From the NCBI GenBank assembly GCA_024401855.1, contig JAKSKH010000006.1:20108-84107 (forward strand): DNA of 64,000 bases. Direction: 5' to 3'. How positions within the stretch are numbered: the stretch's first letter is position 1; each line of letters begins with the position of its first letter. The translations under genes were made by a program, and so were the position numbers. The notes below the pieces were generated by a model. It made no database searches. It was not told the DNA's origin and saw only the letters and a program-made list of their open reading frames with translations. Source of the stretch: Bacteroidales bacterium (GTDB lineage Bacteria; Bacteroidota; Bacteroidia; Bacteroidales; UBA932). Shown piece by piece: positions 8,435 to 17,035 of this stretch.

Positions 8435-9631
8435 ATGAAAAAGAACTTGATACTCATTTTATTGATGGCCGTTCTCGGGGTTTCCTCATGCAGTTGTGAC
8501 AAACGCGAGAAAACCTCATACGAGAATCTCCTCATATATTACGGGTGCGGATACAACAACCTTTCCGGATACCTTGCGGAAGACATCCGTTCAATAACGG
8601 AAGGGGCGGTGCCGGATGTCAACTCCGACAACGCGATAGTGGCGTTCTGCCACAATACGGTCCGGAACACCGGCGATTATCAGACAAAGCACGCCCCCTG
8701 CCTGATCAAGATCTACAGGAGAAGCGGATATGTCGTCAGGGATACATTGAAGGTCTACCCGGAAAAGAGCGTGGATACTGACCCCGAATTCTTCAACAGC
8801 GTCCTTTCCGAAATCAAGAACAGGTATCAGGCAAAGCACTACGGACTCATATTCTCTTCACACGGCAGCGGATGGCTGCCCGAGTCATATTATTACAGTC
8901 CCAAGGACAAAACCAAGTCGGACATCCTGAGAAGCATAGGTTCCCAGTATGACATCAGTGCGGCCAACGCCCGCGAGATGGACATACGCAAATTTGCGGA
9001 AGCGATTCCCATGCATCTGGACTATATGATTCTGGACTGCTGCCTTATGGGTTGCGTGGAAGTGGCCTACGAAGTTAAGGACAAGTGCTCATACTTTGTG
9101 GCATCACCCACGGAAATCCTGACAGACGGTCTGGACTATGTCAACATTCCGGGCCGCCTTCTCAGCTCCAAACCCGACCTTGAGGGAGTATGCCTGGATT
9201 ACTACAGTCTCTATGAGAAAAGATCCAATCCCTCGGCCACAATTTCCCTGGTGGATTGCAGCATGCTTACGGAACTTTCCCGGATAGCGGCGGATATTAT
9301 ATCAGCCCACCGTGAGGAGATTGAGGCTCTCGACAGGAACCGCATACAATCCTATGCAAGACGTTCAAGGCCATACTTTTATGACTTCAGGCATATTCTG
9401 GAGTCATGCGGAGCCACGCAGCAGGAACTCGAACTGCTTGACTCGGCTCTTGAAAAAACCGTGCTGCTGGAAAAGCACACCGAATATTTTCTCAGGGGAG
9501 AAAGTGACTATAACATCAAGCTTGACAACTGCAGTGGCATGAGCATGTACCTTCCGGGGGCAAGCTGGACGTATCTCAATGATTATTACAAGACTTTGGC
9601 CTGGAACAAACAGGTGAAACTTGTGGAATAA
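8435..9631 (+). CDS. Clostripain family (peptidase C11) lipoprotein
   Basis: The 398-residue protein has a lipoprotein signal peptide (hydrophobic core, then VSSC with Cys19 as the likely lipidated residue). The catalytic His143 in SSHGSGW and the Cys in LDCCLMG (202/203) form the C11 caspase-like dyad; the spacing of about 60 residues and the preceding acidic loop fit the family. C11 peptidases cleave after Arg or Lys and in gut Bacteroidales are exported, often surface-anchored. The in-frame TTG at 8426 overlaps the promoter and is rejected as start. Confidence 0.92.
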   Translation: MKKNLILILLMAVLGVSSCSCDKREKTSYENLLIYYGCGYNNLSGYLAEDIRSITEGAVPDVNSDNAIVAFCHNTVRNTGDYQTKHAPCLIKIYRRSGYVVRDTLKVYPEKSVDTDPEFFNSVLSEIKNRYQAKHYGLIFSSHGSGWLPESYYYSPKDKTKSDILRSIGSQYDISAANAREMDIRKFAEAIPMHLDYMILDCCLMGCVEVAYEVKDKCSYFVASPTEILTDGLDYVNIPGRLLSSKPDLEGVCLDYYSLYEKRSNPSATISLVDCSMLTELSRIAADIISAHREEIEALDRNRIQSYARRSRPYFYDFRHILESCGATQQELELLDSALEKTVLLEKHTEYFLRGESDYNIKLDNCSGMSMYLPGASWTYLNDYYKTLAWNKQVKLVE

Positions 9632-9642
9632 AAAAAAATCAG

Positions 9643-9650
9643 TATATTTG
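9643..9650 (+). promoter_or_regulatory. Predicted -7 promoter element of rplY-pth
   Basis: TATATTTG matches exactly and is followed by GC-rich bases; transcription would begin near 9655 and give a leader of roughly 79 bases. Confidence 0.65.
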
Positions 9651-9660
9651 CGCGCATTTT

Positions 9661-9706
9661 AAAACCGAACGGTTTTGGTGCAATGGGGTTCGGGCCTGTC
9701 CTGAAC
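9661..9706 (+). promoter_or_regulatory. Two hairpins in the rplY leader
   Basis: The leader holds AAAACC-GAAC-GGTTTT (9661-9676, perfect six-base stem) and GTTCGGG (9688-9694) pairing with CCTGAAC (9700-9706, one G-U pair). Neither ends in a T-run, so they look like a structured leader rather than a terminator. A role in feedback control of L25 is a guess. Confidence 0.45.
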
Positions 9707-9733
9707 TGAGTAACACATTTTAATTATAAACAA

Positions 9734-10315
9734 ATGCAACATTTTGAACTTAAAGGCCAGACCCGCAAGGTTGGCAACAAGGCCGTCATCAAGGCATTCC
9801 GCAAACAGGGGCTCGTTCCCTGCAATCTCTACGGACTCGGCATCGAGAACGTTCTCTTCACGGTTAGCGCAAAGGAGCTCAAGGCTCTCACAGACACTCC
9901 CAAGTCTTTCATCGTAGACCTCGTTCTTGACGGAGAGAAGCGCACGGCCATTCTTCACGAACTGCAGTGGCATCCCGTAACAGACGAATGTCTGCACGTC
10001 GATTTCCTCGCAGTTGACGACAAGAAGCCCATCACAATCAAGGTTCCCATCGCCATCACAGGACACGCCAAGGGTGTTCAGCAGGGTGGTAAGTTCTTCC
10101 AGTCAGCACGCGAGCTCCGCGTCTGCGCACAGATGAAGAATCTTCCTGACGTAGTGACCGTTGACATCACCACTCTCGGACTCGACAAGAAAATCAAGGC
10201 CGGAGACATCAAGGTTGAGAATGCAACTGTCGTAACAGACAAGGATGCCATCATCTGCGGAGTCAAGACCACACGCAACGTATCAGCTGACACTACAGAA
10301 GAGGAAGCCGCTTAA
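9734..10315 (+). CDS. rplY: 50S ribosomal protein L25 (Ctc form)
   Basis: The 193-residue protein is the long Ctc-type bL25: an N-terminal 5S rRNA-binding beta-barrel (about 1-95; GQTRKVGNKAVIKAFRKQG, CNLYG, ELQWHPVTDECLHVDFLAV) and a C-terminal TL5-like domain (about 96-185), with an acidic tail ending EEEAA. It binds 5S rRNA in the large subunit. The start follows a structured leader. It is followed 13 bases later by pth, a common pairing in many bacteria, so the two probably form an operon. Confidence 0.97.
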   Translation: MQHFELKGQTRKVGNKAVIKAFRKQGLVPCNLYGLGIENVLFTVSAKELKALTDTPKSFIVDLVLDGEKRTAILHELQWHPVTDECLHVDFLAVDDKKPITIKVPIAITGHAKGVQQGGKFFQSARELRVCAQMKNLPDVVTVDITTLGLDKKIKAGDIKVENATVVTDKDAIICGVKTTRNVSADTTEEEAA

Positions 10316-10328
10316 TCTGTGACTGAAC

Positions 10329-10916
10329 GTGTCTGAAAAAACATATCTTGTCGCGGGTTTGGGCAACGTAGGTGCAGAATACGCGAATACAAGACACAAC
10401 GTAGGATTTATGATATTGGATGCCTGGGCACAGACATCCAATATCGTTTTTTCCACGGAAAGGTACGGGGATGTCGCCACAATAAGGGATAAGGGTCGTG
10501 AATTCGTCCTTTTGAAGCCTTCCACCTATATGAACCTCAGCGGAAACGCAGTAAGGTACTGGATGAACAGGCTGGATATCCCACTGTGCAACCTTATGGT
10601 AATATGCGATGACATAAACCTCCCGTTCGGGACTTTGCGGATGCGTAAAAGCGGAAGCGACGGAGGACACAACGGCCTGAAGAACATTTGTGAACTTCTT
10701 GAAACAAAAGATTACGCAAGAACCAGATGCGGTGTCGGACACGCTTTCACACAGGGCGGGCAGATAGATTTTGTTCTCGGGGATTTTGACGATGAACAGA
10801 AGGCTCAGTTGCAGGGAATATGCGAAAAAACAATAAAAGGCATAAGGACCTGGGCCTTTGCAGGCATAGAAAAAGCCATGACGGAATTAAACCGTAAAAC
10901 GGAAGTGAGCCAATAA
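10329..10916 (+). CDS. pth: Peptidyl-tRNA hydrolase
   Basis: The 195-residue protein hydrolyses peptidyl-tRNAs released from stalled ribosomes. It shows LVAGLGNVGAEYANTRHNVG with the catalytic His23, KPSTYMNLSG, and CDDINLPFGTLRMRKSGSDGGHNG, all diagnostic for bacterial Pth. The start codon is GTG (10329), which places the protein exactly at the family start. It lies directly behind rplY. Confidence 0.97.
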   Translation: MSEKTYLVAGLGNVGAEYANTRHNVGFMILDAWAQTSNIVFSTERYGDVATIRDKGREFVLLKPSTYMNLSGNAVRYWMNRLDIPLCNLMVICDDINLPFGTLRMRKSGSDGGHNGLKNICELLETKDYARTRCGVGHAFTQGGQIDFVLGDFDDEQKAQLQGICEKTIKGIRTWAFAGIEKAMTELNRKTEVSQ

Positions 10917-10936
10917 CTTGCTGATAATAAGTTTTT

Positions 10937-10977
10937 TTTGTAAAAAGTTGTTTTTTTGTTATTCTTTGCCTATATTG
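10937..10977 (+). promoter_or_regulatory. Candidate promoter region of the Hc1-like gene
   Basis: The T-rich spacer holds TTTG at 10937 and, further on, two imperfect -7 candidates: TATTCTTTG at 10960 (one extra base) and TATATTG at 10971 (one base short). Which is used cannot be told from sequence. Confidence 0.4.
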
Positions 10978-11020
10978 CGGGCATCAGTGAAAAACCATAA
11001 TAAATTTTAATATTAGAACC

Positions 11021-11197
11021 ATGAAAACTCTTGTAGAAAAAATCAATGCAAACATCGAAGCTTTCAAAATCAATGCTGAAGCTCAGGTTGTAAAGGGAAA
11101 CAAAGCTGCAGGCGCACGCGCACGCAAGGCTGCCCTTGAACTTATGAAAGATCTCAAGGAATTCCGCAAGGCTTCCGTAGAGGACTCAAAGAAATAA
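11021..11197 (+). CDS. Histone H1-like (Hc1 family) small basic protein
   Basis: This 58-residue protein begins MKTLVEKINANIEAFKINAE and ends LKEFRKASVEDSKK, with many Ala and Lys residues between. It matches the short Bacteroidota members of the chlamydial Hc1 histone family, thought to bind DNA non-specifically and help compact the nucleoid. It has its own T-rich upstream region and an A/T-rich downstream region with a hairpin (TGCAT/ATGCA around 11242-11256), so it is probably monocistronic and strongly expressed. Confidence 0.85.
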   Translation: MKTLVEKINANIEAFKINAEAQVVKGNKAAGARARKAALELMKDLKEFRKASVEDSKK

Positions 11198-11278
11198 TTT
11201 AAAAATTTTCTTCAAGTTCATACAACGTTTATAAAACCTTTTGCATCTATAATGCAGGTTTAGGTTTTAGTACACGTC

Positions 11279-11312
11279 AAAAGGTCGGTCAGCCGTGAGG
11301 TTGCCGGCCTTT
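11279..11312 (+). terminator. Hairpin between the Hc1 gene and the M6 peptidase gene
   Basis: AAAAGGTCGG at 11279-11288 pairs with CCGGCCTTT at 11304-11312 with one G-T pair; the A arm and T arm give a terminator-like shape, although the T-run after the stem is only three bases. Confidence 0.5.
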
Positions 11313-11320
11313 AGCAGTTC

Positions 11321-12970
11321 ATGGCGATGCACATTTTCCTGTCTCTGATTCTTTTCTCCCTTAAAGCCATTTTCATCCCTGTACAATTCTCCGATACGGA
11401 ATTCAAATATGGCACAGGGGATCTGCGTGCCGTTGCTGACCAGAGTTCAGCATATTTTCAGGAGCAGCTGCACGGAGAAGGGGCGGTGGAATTTACAATG
11501 ACGGAACCGTTCACTCTGCAACACCCGTTCGCATATTACGGGAGGAACAGCCAGACCGTTCATGATGCGAAAATCAACGAAGCAGTCATCGAAGCATGTC
11601 ATGCGGCAGATAAGGACGTTGATTTCTCCGAGTGCGACTTCATCGTTCTTCTCGCGGCCGGACCAAGTGAAGCGGACGGAGCCGGAGAAGACTGTATATG
11701 GCCCCAGCAGTCTTTCCTGCACGAGTATGGAAAGACGATCTCTCTGGACGGCAGGACATTGGACAAATTTGTCGTTATCACTGAAATCAGGATTGATGAC
11801 AGCGGACAAGCAAGGTTCTGCGGTATCGGTGATTTATGTCACGAAACCGGTCATATACTGGGACTTGCCGACATGTATGATACGGATGACGAGGGCAGCG
11901 GAGGTATATGCCGCGGACTTTGGGGAAGAACAGCCCTTATGGATAAGGGGAACCTTAATGACAGAGGATGGACACCACCGGCACTGAATGCCATAGACCA
12001 CTTCCAATTGGGTACAGGGCAGTGCGATTCCCTTCACACCGGACACTACGAACTGGAGCCGGTTTCGGACAATGGGAAATACCTTGCCTACAGGAGCAAG
12101 GCCGGTGAAGAAATATTTCTTTTTGAATGCCGGAAAGAATCCGGACGGGATGCCTTCATAGGCGGAAGCGGTCTTCTTATATATCATCTGGATATGAGAA
12201 AGCCGGATTATTCAGCACTCTGGGAAGCAAACAAAGTCAATTGCAATCCGGAACATCCCTGTGCGGCACTCCTGGAAGCAGAGCCGGGGACCGATGATAT
12301 CGGACATATCTTCTGGCCGGCATACAACGCAAATTACTTCAGCACAGAAAGCGGGAGCCCGTTCACTTTCCGGGACGGGACATTACCGGAACTCGCACTG
12401 ACCGATATCAGGCTCAACGAAAATGCAAACATTACGTTTAACGTAATAAAACCCCTGAACTTATACAGTATAAGTTGCTTTCAGGATGCAGCCATTGTTT
12501 CCTGGGAAGTAAGCGGGATTGAAGAAAAGTCATCGGAGATTTTTCTATACTCCGGAAATAAGGAAATACTTTCAATGGGCACAGGCGGAGAACATTGCGT
12601 CACCCTGGAAGATTTGCAACCGCAGACATACTACTCTGTCAGGATAAAGGTTACAGATACGAAAGACCGTAAATTCTCCATCAGAAAGGAATTCCGTACC
12701 AAGACCTACCTGCCGGAAGTGAGGCCGTACATATACCTTACAGGAACACGGAGAAATGATGACGGCACCTTTGAAAGCGGAGCAAAACTGCCTTTGAGGG
12801 TTTTCAATGCAGTAGGTTCCCTGAAGACCGAATGGTATTTCAATTCAAAGCCGATACAGGCGAGCGCTGAAGGTTACTGGACAGTATCGGAATCCGGGAC
12901 TCTCAAAGCGGTCATCCATCATCAGGACGGAAGCAGAGAAACGATAATAAAAGAAATCAGCGTAAGATGA
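11321..12970 (+). CDS. M6 family metalloprotease domain protein
   Basis: The 549-residue protein has a short hydrophobic N-terminus (about residues 4-16) that may serve as signal peptide, then a zinc metallopeptidase domain with DLCHETGHILGLADMYD: H174-E175-x-x-H178 and the downstream Asp, the metzincin-like arrangement of M6 (immune inhibitor A-like) peptidases. Residues 385-450 (AIVSWEVSG, YYSVRIKV) look like a fibronectin type III domain, and a last Ig-like beta domain follows (residues 470-549). It is probably a secreted protease. Its stop overlaps the start of the next lipoprotein gene by four bases. Confidence 0.85.
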   Translation: MAMHIFLSLILFSLKAIFIPVQFSDTEFKYGTGDLRAVADQSSAYFQEQLHGEGAVEFTMTEPFTLQHPFAYYGRNSQTVHDAKINEAVIEACHAADKDVDFSECDFIVLLAAGPSEADGAGEDCIWPQQSFLHEYGKTISLDGRTLDKFVVITEIRIDDSGQARFCGIGDLCHETGHILGLADMYDTDDEGSGGICRGLWGRTALMDKGNLNDRGWTPPALNAIDHFQLGTGQCDSLHTGHYELEPVSDNGKYLAYRSKAGEEIFLFECRKESGRDAFIGGSGLLIYHLDMRKPDYSALWEANKVNCNPEHPCAALLEAEPGTDDIGHIFWPAYNANYFSTESGSPFTFRDGTLPELALTDIRLNENANITFNVIKPLNLYSISCFQDAAIVSWEVSGIEEKSSEIFLYSGNKEILSMGTGGEHCVTLEDLQPQTYYSVRIKVTDTKDRKFSIRKEFRTKTYLPEVRPYIYLTGTRRNDDGTFESGAKLPLRVFNAVGSLKTEWYFNSKPIQASAEGYWTVSESGTLKAVIHHQDGSRETIIKEISVR

Positions 12971-13374
12971 AGTCAAGATTGACGCTGCTCCTCGCAGCAT
13001 TGCTCCTGTTTTCCGGATGTAACGACAATCAGATGATTGAGGCGTTCAGCCTGCGCGACCAGATTCGTCTGGAAGTGGACGGCGTGTGCATGTTCGCATA
13101 CACTCCGGAAAAATGTCAGCTTTCCTTCAACAGGCAGAACGGCCAGTTCAGGGCGCATACGGACTCCATGTCCGACTATTTCATCATAGAGGACATGTCC
13201 GATATCCCCACGGAAGAAGGACAGGAGATTGTCGCCGACATTATCTGGACAACCAGAAACGATATTATGGCCCGCAAAAAAATCACCCTGAAAGTCATAA
13301 GGCTTCAGGGTGACAAGGTATGGCTCTGGAGTTCCTACGGCCGCATTGGCGCTGAACTCCGCATTCTGGATTGA
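12967..13374 (+). CDS. Small lipoprotein of unknown function
   Basis: The 135-residue protein has a clear lipoprotein signal (LLLAALLLFSGC, Cys18). The mature part has alternating strands and no recognised motif. Its ATG overlaps the stop of the M6 peptidase gene (ATGA), so the two are translated together; an inhibitor, anchor or partner of the peptidase is conceivable but not shown. A perfect ten-base inverted repeat lies within its 3' end at 13283-13313. Confidence 0.7.
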   Translation: MKSRLTLLLAALLLFSGCNDNQMIEAFSLRDQIRLEVDGVCMFAYTPEKCQLSFNRQNGQFRAHTDSMSDYFIIEDMSDIPTEEGQEIVADIIWTTRNDIMARKKITLKVIRLQGDKVWLWSSYGRIGAELRILD

Positions 13375-13377
13375 ATC

Positions 13378-14130
13378 CTAGTAGGACATTGCAATCTGGA
13401 TGAAGTCGTCAGCCTTGAGGGCGGCTCCTCCGATGAGACCACCGTCAATGTCGGGCTGTGCAAAGAGTTCCTTTGCATTTGAAGGCTTGCAGGAACCACC
13501 GTAAAGAATAGTGGTGTCTTCCGCCACCTGAGCACCGAACTTGTCTGCAAGGACCTTGCGGATGCAGGCATGGATTTCCTCAGCTTGTGCGGATGTGGCG
13601 GTCTTGCCGGTTCCGATAGCCCATACAGGCTCATAGGCAACTATGATATTCTTCATGTCTTCAGCCGTGAAATTATAAAGCACGTTCTTGATCTGTGCCG
13701 TGCACACGTCGAAATGCTTGCCGGCCTCTCTCTCTTCAAGATTCTCACCTACGCAGAGAATCACACCGAGTCCGGCCTCAAGGGCAAGTTTCGTTTTCTC
13801 AACGAGTTTCTCATCTGTCTCACCGTAATACTGACGGCGCTCGGAGTGTCCGAGAATGGTCCACTTGCAACCTGTTGACTTAAGCATGGCAACTGAGATT
13901 TCACCTGTGTATGCCCCGCTGGTATGGTCAGCGCAGTTCTGTGCGGAAAGTTCCACACGACCGGTAAGGACTGAACCTACGGATGCAAGATGAGTAAAAG
14001 GAGTGGCGACGATAAGACCAATGTTTTCAGGAACAGCCGCGGCTTTCTCACATACAGCCTTTGCAAGTTCTACACCTTCGGGAACTGTTGTATTCATCTT
14101 CCAGTTTCCGGCAACGATTTTCTTTCTCAT
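13378..14130 (-). CDS. tpiA: Triosephosphate isomerase
   Basis: The 250-residue protein shows AGNWKMN (N9, K11), the catalytic His in LGHSERR and the catalytic Glu in [11 protein letters not shown], plus the phosphate-binding loop YGGSCKP and GGLIGGAAL. It interconverts dihydroxyacetone phosphate and glyceraldehyde-3-phosphate in glycolysis and gluconeogenesis. It is a single gene with its own promoter, divergent from tyrS. Confidence 0.98.
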   Translation of the reverse strand: MRKKIVAGNWKMNTTVPEGVELAKAVCEKAAAVPENIGLIVATPFTHLASVGSVLTGRVELSAQNCADHTSGAYTGEISVAMLKSTGCKWTILGHSERRQYYGETDEKLVEKTKLALEAGLGVILCVGENLEEREAGKHFDVCTAQIKNVLYNFTAEDMKNIIVAYEPVWAIGTGKTATSAQAEEIHACIRKVLADKFGAQVAEDTTILYGGSCKPSNAKELFAQPDIDGGLIGGAALKADDFIQIAMSY

Positions 14131-14166
14131 AATGATATAAATGTTTTGATAATTTCAAATGCGGTA

Positions 14167-14183
14167 CAAATTTACTAAATTTG
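14167..14183. promoter_or_regulatory. Palindromic bidirectional promoter core between tpiA and tyrS
   Basis: The 17 bases CAAATTTACTAAATTTG contain TAAATTTG on the minus strand (14174-14167, for tpiA) and TAAATTTG on the plus strand (14176-14183, for tyrS), separated by a single base. Predicted leaders are about 30 bases for tpiA and about 17 for tyrS. Confidence 0.7.
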
Positions 14184-14204
14184 TGGACTATTATAAAACA
14201 GAAA

Positions 14205-15494
14205 ATGAAGAATTTTGTAGAAGAACTGAAATGGCGCGGCATGATTCACGACATAATGCCCGGAACGGAAGATGCATTGAAGAAAGGTCCTATGTCAGCC
14301 TATGTCGGCATTGACCCTACAGGAGACTCCCTCCATATCGGACATCTTGTCAGCATTATGATACTCAAGCATTTCCAGTCTTGCGGAAACAAGCCTTTCG
14401 CACTTGTAGGCGGAGCAACCGGAATGATAGGGGACCCTTCCGGCAAATCCCAGGAACGTAATCTTCTAGACAACGAAACTCTGGAGCACAATGTAAAGTG
14501 CATCAAGACACAGTTGTCAAGGTTCCTCGATTTCGATTCCGACGCCCCGAACAAGGCTGTGCTCGTGAACAACTACGACTGGATGAAAGACTACACCTTC
14601 ATCGACTTCACAAGGGATATCGGCAAGATGATCACAGTCAACTACATGATGGCCAAGGACTCTGTAAAGAAACGCCTGTCTTCGGAATCACGCGAAGGAA
14701 TGTCATTCACCGAATTCACCTACCAGCTTCTGCAAGGCTACGATTTCGTATATCTGTACGAGAATTACGGCGTCAAACTTCAGCTGGGAGGAGCGGACCA
14801 GTGGGGCAACATCACCACCGGTACCGAAATGATACGCCGCCGCAACGGAGGGGAAGCCTATGCCCTCACCTGCCCCCTCATCACCAAGGCCGACGGAGGC
14901 AAGTTCGGAAAGACGGAAAAAGGGAACATCTGGCTCGACCCGGAACGCACCAGTCCTTATCAGTTCTATCAGTTCTGGCTCAACGTCAGCGACGAAGACG
15001 CGGAAAAATACATAAAAATCTTCACCATGCTCGACCGTGAAACAGTCGAAGGTGCAATAGCGGAGCACAAGACGGATCCCGGACTCAGAACATTGCAGAA
15101 ACTCCTCGCAAAGGAGGTGACAATAATGGTTCACGGAGAGAAGGAATACGAGAAGGCCGTCAGCGCATCCCGGATTCTGTTCGGCAAATCCACTTCCGAA
15201 GATTTGAGAAAACTTGACGAGAAGACTTTCCTTGCCGTGTTTGACGGTGTTCCCACGTTCGAGATAGACAAGAGCAAGCTTCCTCTGGGAATTCTTGATG
15301 CTCTGGCAACCGAAACATCAATCTTCCCTTCAAAGGGAGAAGCCAGGAAGATGATTCAGGGAAACGGATTCAGTCTCAACAAAGACAAGGTGAACGACAT
15401 CGCGTACACCCTTTCAGAAAAAGACATCATTGACGGGAAGTATATTCTCGCACAGAAAGGGAAGAAAGACTACTACATCATAATCGTCAGGTAA
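14205..15494 (+). CDS. tyrS: Tyrosyl-tRNA synthetase
   Basis: The 429-residue class Ic synthetase has [15 protein letters not shown] (HIGH motif at residues 44-47), [14 protein letters not shown], the tyrosine-binding YQLLQGYDF and [12 protein letters not shown], and KFGKT in place of KMSKS, as usual for bacterial TyrRS. The C-terminal S4-like domain (about 360-429) is present. The ATG at 14205 is preferred to a TTG inside the promoter. The stop TAA shares one base with the rbfA ATG. Confidence 0.98.
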   Translation: MKNFVEELKWRGMIHDIMPGTEDALKKGPMSAYVGIDPTGDSLHIGHLVSIMILKHFQSCGNKPFALVGGATGMIGDPSGKSQERNLLDNETLEHNVKCIKTQLSRFLDFDSDAPNKAVLVNNYDWMKDYTFIDFTRDIGKMITVNYMMAKDSVKKRLSSESREGMSFTEFTYQLLQGYDFVYLYENYGVKLQLGGADQWGNITTGTEMIRRRNGGEAYALTCPLITKADGGKFGKTEKGNIWLDPERTSPYQFYQFWLNVSDEDAEKYIKIFTMLDRETVEGAIAEHKTDPGLRTLQKLLAKEVTIMVHGEKEYEKAVSASRILFGKSTSEDLRKLDEKTFLAVFDGVPTFEIDKSKLPLGILDALATETSIFPSKGEARKMIQGNGFSLNKDKVNDIAYTLSEKDIIDGKYILAQKGKKDYYIIIVR

Positions 15495-15838
15495 TGGAAG
15501 GAATGTCAACAAGGCAGCTGAAGGTGGCGAGGGAACTGCAGAGGGACCTTGCAGAAATCATACGCAGCAAAGGCATGGCCGTTTTCTGCGGGAGCATGGT
15601 CACCGTCAGCGAAGTGAGAATCAGTCCGGACCTGGCTGTTGCAAAGGTTTACGTCAGCATCTTCCCATCCGCAAAAGCGGAGGACGTGATGAAGATTCTT
15701 GAGGAAAACAAGAAAACATATCGCGGAGAACTCGGCCGCAAGGTTGCATCCCAACTGAGGATAGTGCCCGAGCTGGACTTCTACCTTGACAGCACTCTCG
15801 ATTATGCCGAACACATAGAAGAACTTCTCAAAAAATAA
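15494..15838 (+). CDS. rbfA: Ribosome-binding factor A
   Basis: The 114-residue protein has the KH-like RbfA fold: STRQLKVARELQRDLAEII at the start, VTVSEVRISPDLAVAKVYVSIF in the centre, and LRIVPELDFYLDSTLDYAEHIEELL at the end. RbfA assists 16S rRNA 5'-end maturation of the 30S subunit. It is tied to tyrS by a one-base overlap (TAATG), and the following permease gene starts immediately after its stop. Confidence 0.95.
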   Translation: MEGMSTRQLKVARELQRDLAEIIRSKGMAVFCGSMVTVSEVRISPDLAVAKVYVSIFPSAKAEDVMKILEENKKTYRGELGRKVASQLRIVPELDFYLDSTLDYAEHIEELLKK

Positions 15839-17035
15839 TTGAAGACAGCACTCTACATTGCCGGAAGGTATCTGTTTGCCAGGAAATCGCATAATGTAAT
15901 CAACGTGATATCCGCAATCAGCGTGGCCGGCATGGCGCTCGGCACAGCCGCCCTCATACTCATTCTGTCCGTTTACAATGGTTTTGACGGAATAATAAAG
16001 GACAATCTCTCCGATCTGGATCCGGACGTCCTGATAAAACCGGCGGCAGGAAAATATATGGAGCCGCTTGACCTGCTCTTCGACATCATAAGGGAGGACC
16101 CGAATGTCTACGATGCAAGTCCCGTCCTTGAAGACAATGTTTTCATAGCTTATGGCGACAACCAGGGCATAGCATCAGTCAAAGGAGTCATCGACGGGTA
16201 TAAAGGCATCGAAAAACTGGCCACACACACAGTTGACGGACAGTTCGCCCTGTTTCACGGAGATGTTCCCATGGCTGCCGTCGGTTCCACTCTTGCATAC
16301 CGGATGGGTATCAGGCCACGTTTCATAGACCTTATGAAACTGTATTACCCAAGAAGGAACACCAACGTTTCGCTGGCCAATCCCATGTCTTCTCTGGTGA
16401 CATTCGACATCAAGGCCGGCAGCATATTCAGCATCAGCACAGACACGGATGCGAAACAGATCATTGTTCCGATAGAGGTTATGCAGGAGCTTCTCGGCGA
16501 CGACGAAATAATCTCAGGGATAGAAGTACGTCTGAAAGCCAACAGTCCCAAAGCCGTAAGAGAATTCATCAAAAGTATATCTCTCGGAAACGAATATCTT
16601 CTCCTGGACAGATACAGGCAGCACCCTTCCCTCTATAAAATGATGAAATATGAGAAATTCGCCATCTTCCTGATTCTCATTTTCGTCGTCATAATCGTAG
16701 CCTTCAATATCTTCGGTTCCCTGTCCATGCTGATCATAGAGAAAGAGGAGGACATCGCCACACTCAAAGCAACCGGGGCGGATGACAGGTTCATACGGAG
16801 GGTCTTCGTGGCGGAAGGGTGGATGGTTTCTCTTCTGGGATTGGCAATAGGACTGGTGGCCGGCACGGCTCTGGCAGTACTGCAGCAGAAAACCGGCATC
16901 GTCAAGCTGCCCGGAAACTACCTGATTGACGCTTATCCCGTCATTCTCCAGTGGTCTGACGTTCTTGCGGCCGCTGCGGGCGTTGCCGCAATAGGCCTTG
17001 TCATTTCTCTGCTCTCAACAAGACGTCAGGTCTGA
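15839..17035 (+). CDS. LolC/FtsX-like ABC transporter permease
   Basis: The 398-residue protein has an N-terminal membrane helix (about 15-45, NVINVISAISVAGMALGTAA), a periplasmic domain of about 220 residues and three C-terminal helices with the FtsX core (ILIFVVIIVAFNIFGSLSMLI, then EKEEDIATLKATGA). This is the MacB/LolCE arrangement; lipoprotein sorting from the inner membrane is the likely job. The start is a TTG directly after the rbfA stop. It overlaps the convergent PMI-like gene by 21 bases. The ATPase partner is not in the window. Confidence 0.85.
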   Translation: MKTALYIAGRYLFARKSHNVINVISAISVAGMALGTAALILILSVYNGFDGIIKDNLSDLDPDVLIKPAAGKYMEPLDLLFDIIREDPNVYDASPVLEDNVFIAYGDNQGIASVKGVIDGYKGIEKLATHTVDGQFALFHGDVPMAAVGSTLAYRMGIRPRFIDLMKLYYPRRNTNVSLANPMSSLVTFDIKAGSIFSISTDTDAKQIIVPIEVMQELLGDDEIISGIEVRLKANSPKAVREFIKSISLGNEYLLLDRYRQHPSLYKMMKYEKFAIFLILIFVVIIVAFNIFGSLSMLIIEKEEDIATLKATGADDRFIRRVFVAEGWMVSLLGLAIGLVAGTALAVLQQKTGIVKLPGNYLIDAYPVILQWSDVLAAAAGVAAIGLVISLLSTRRQV

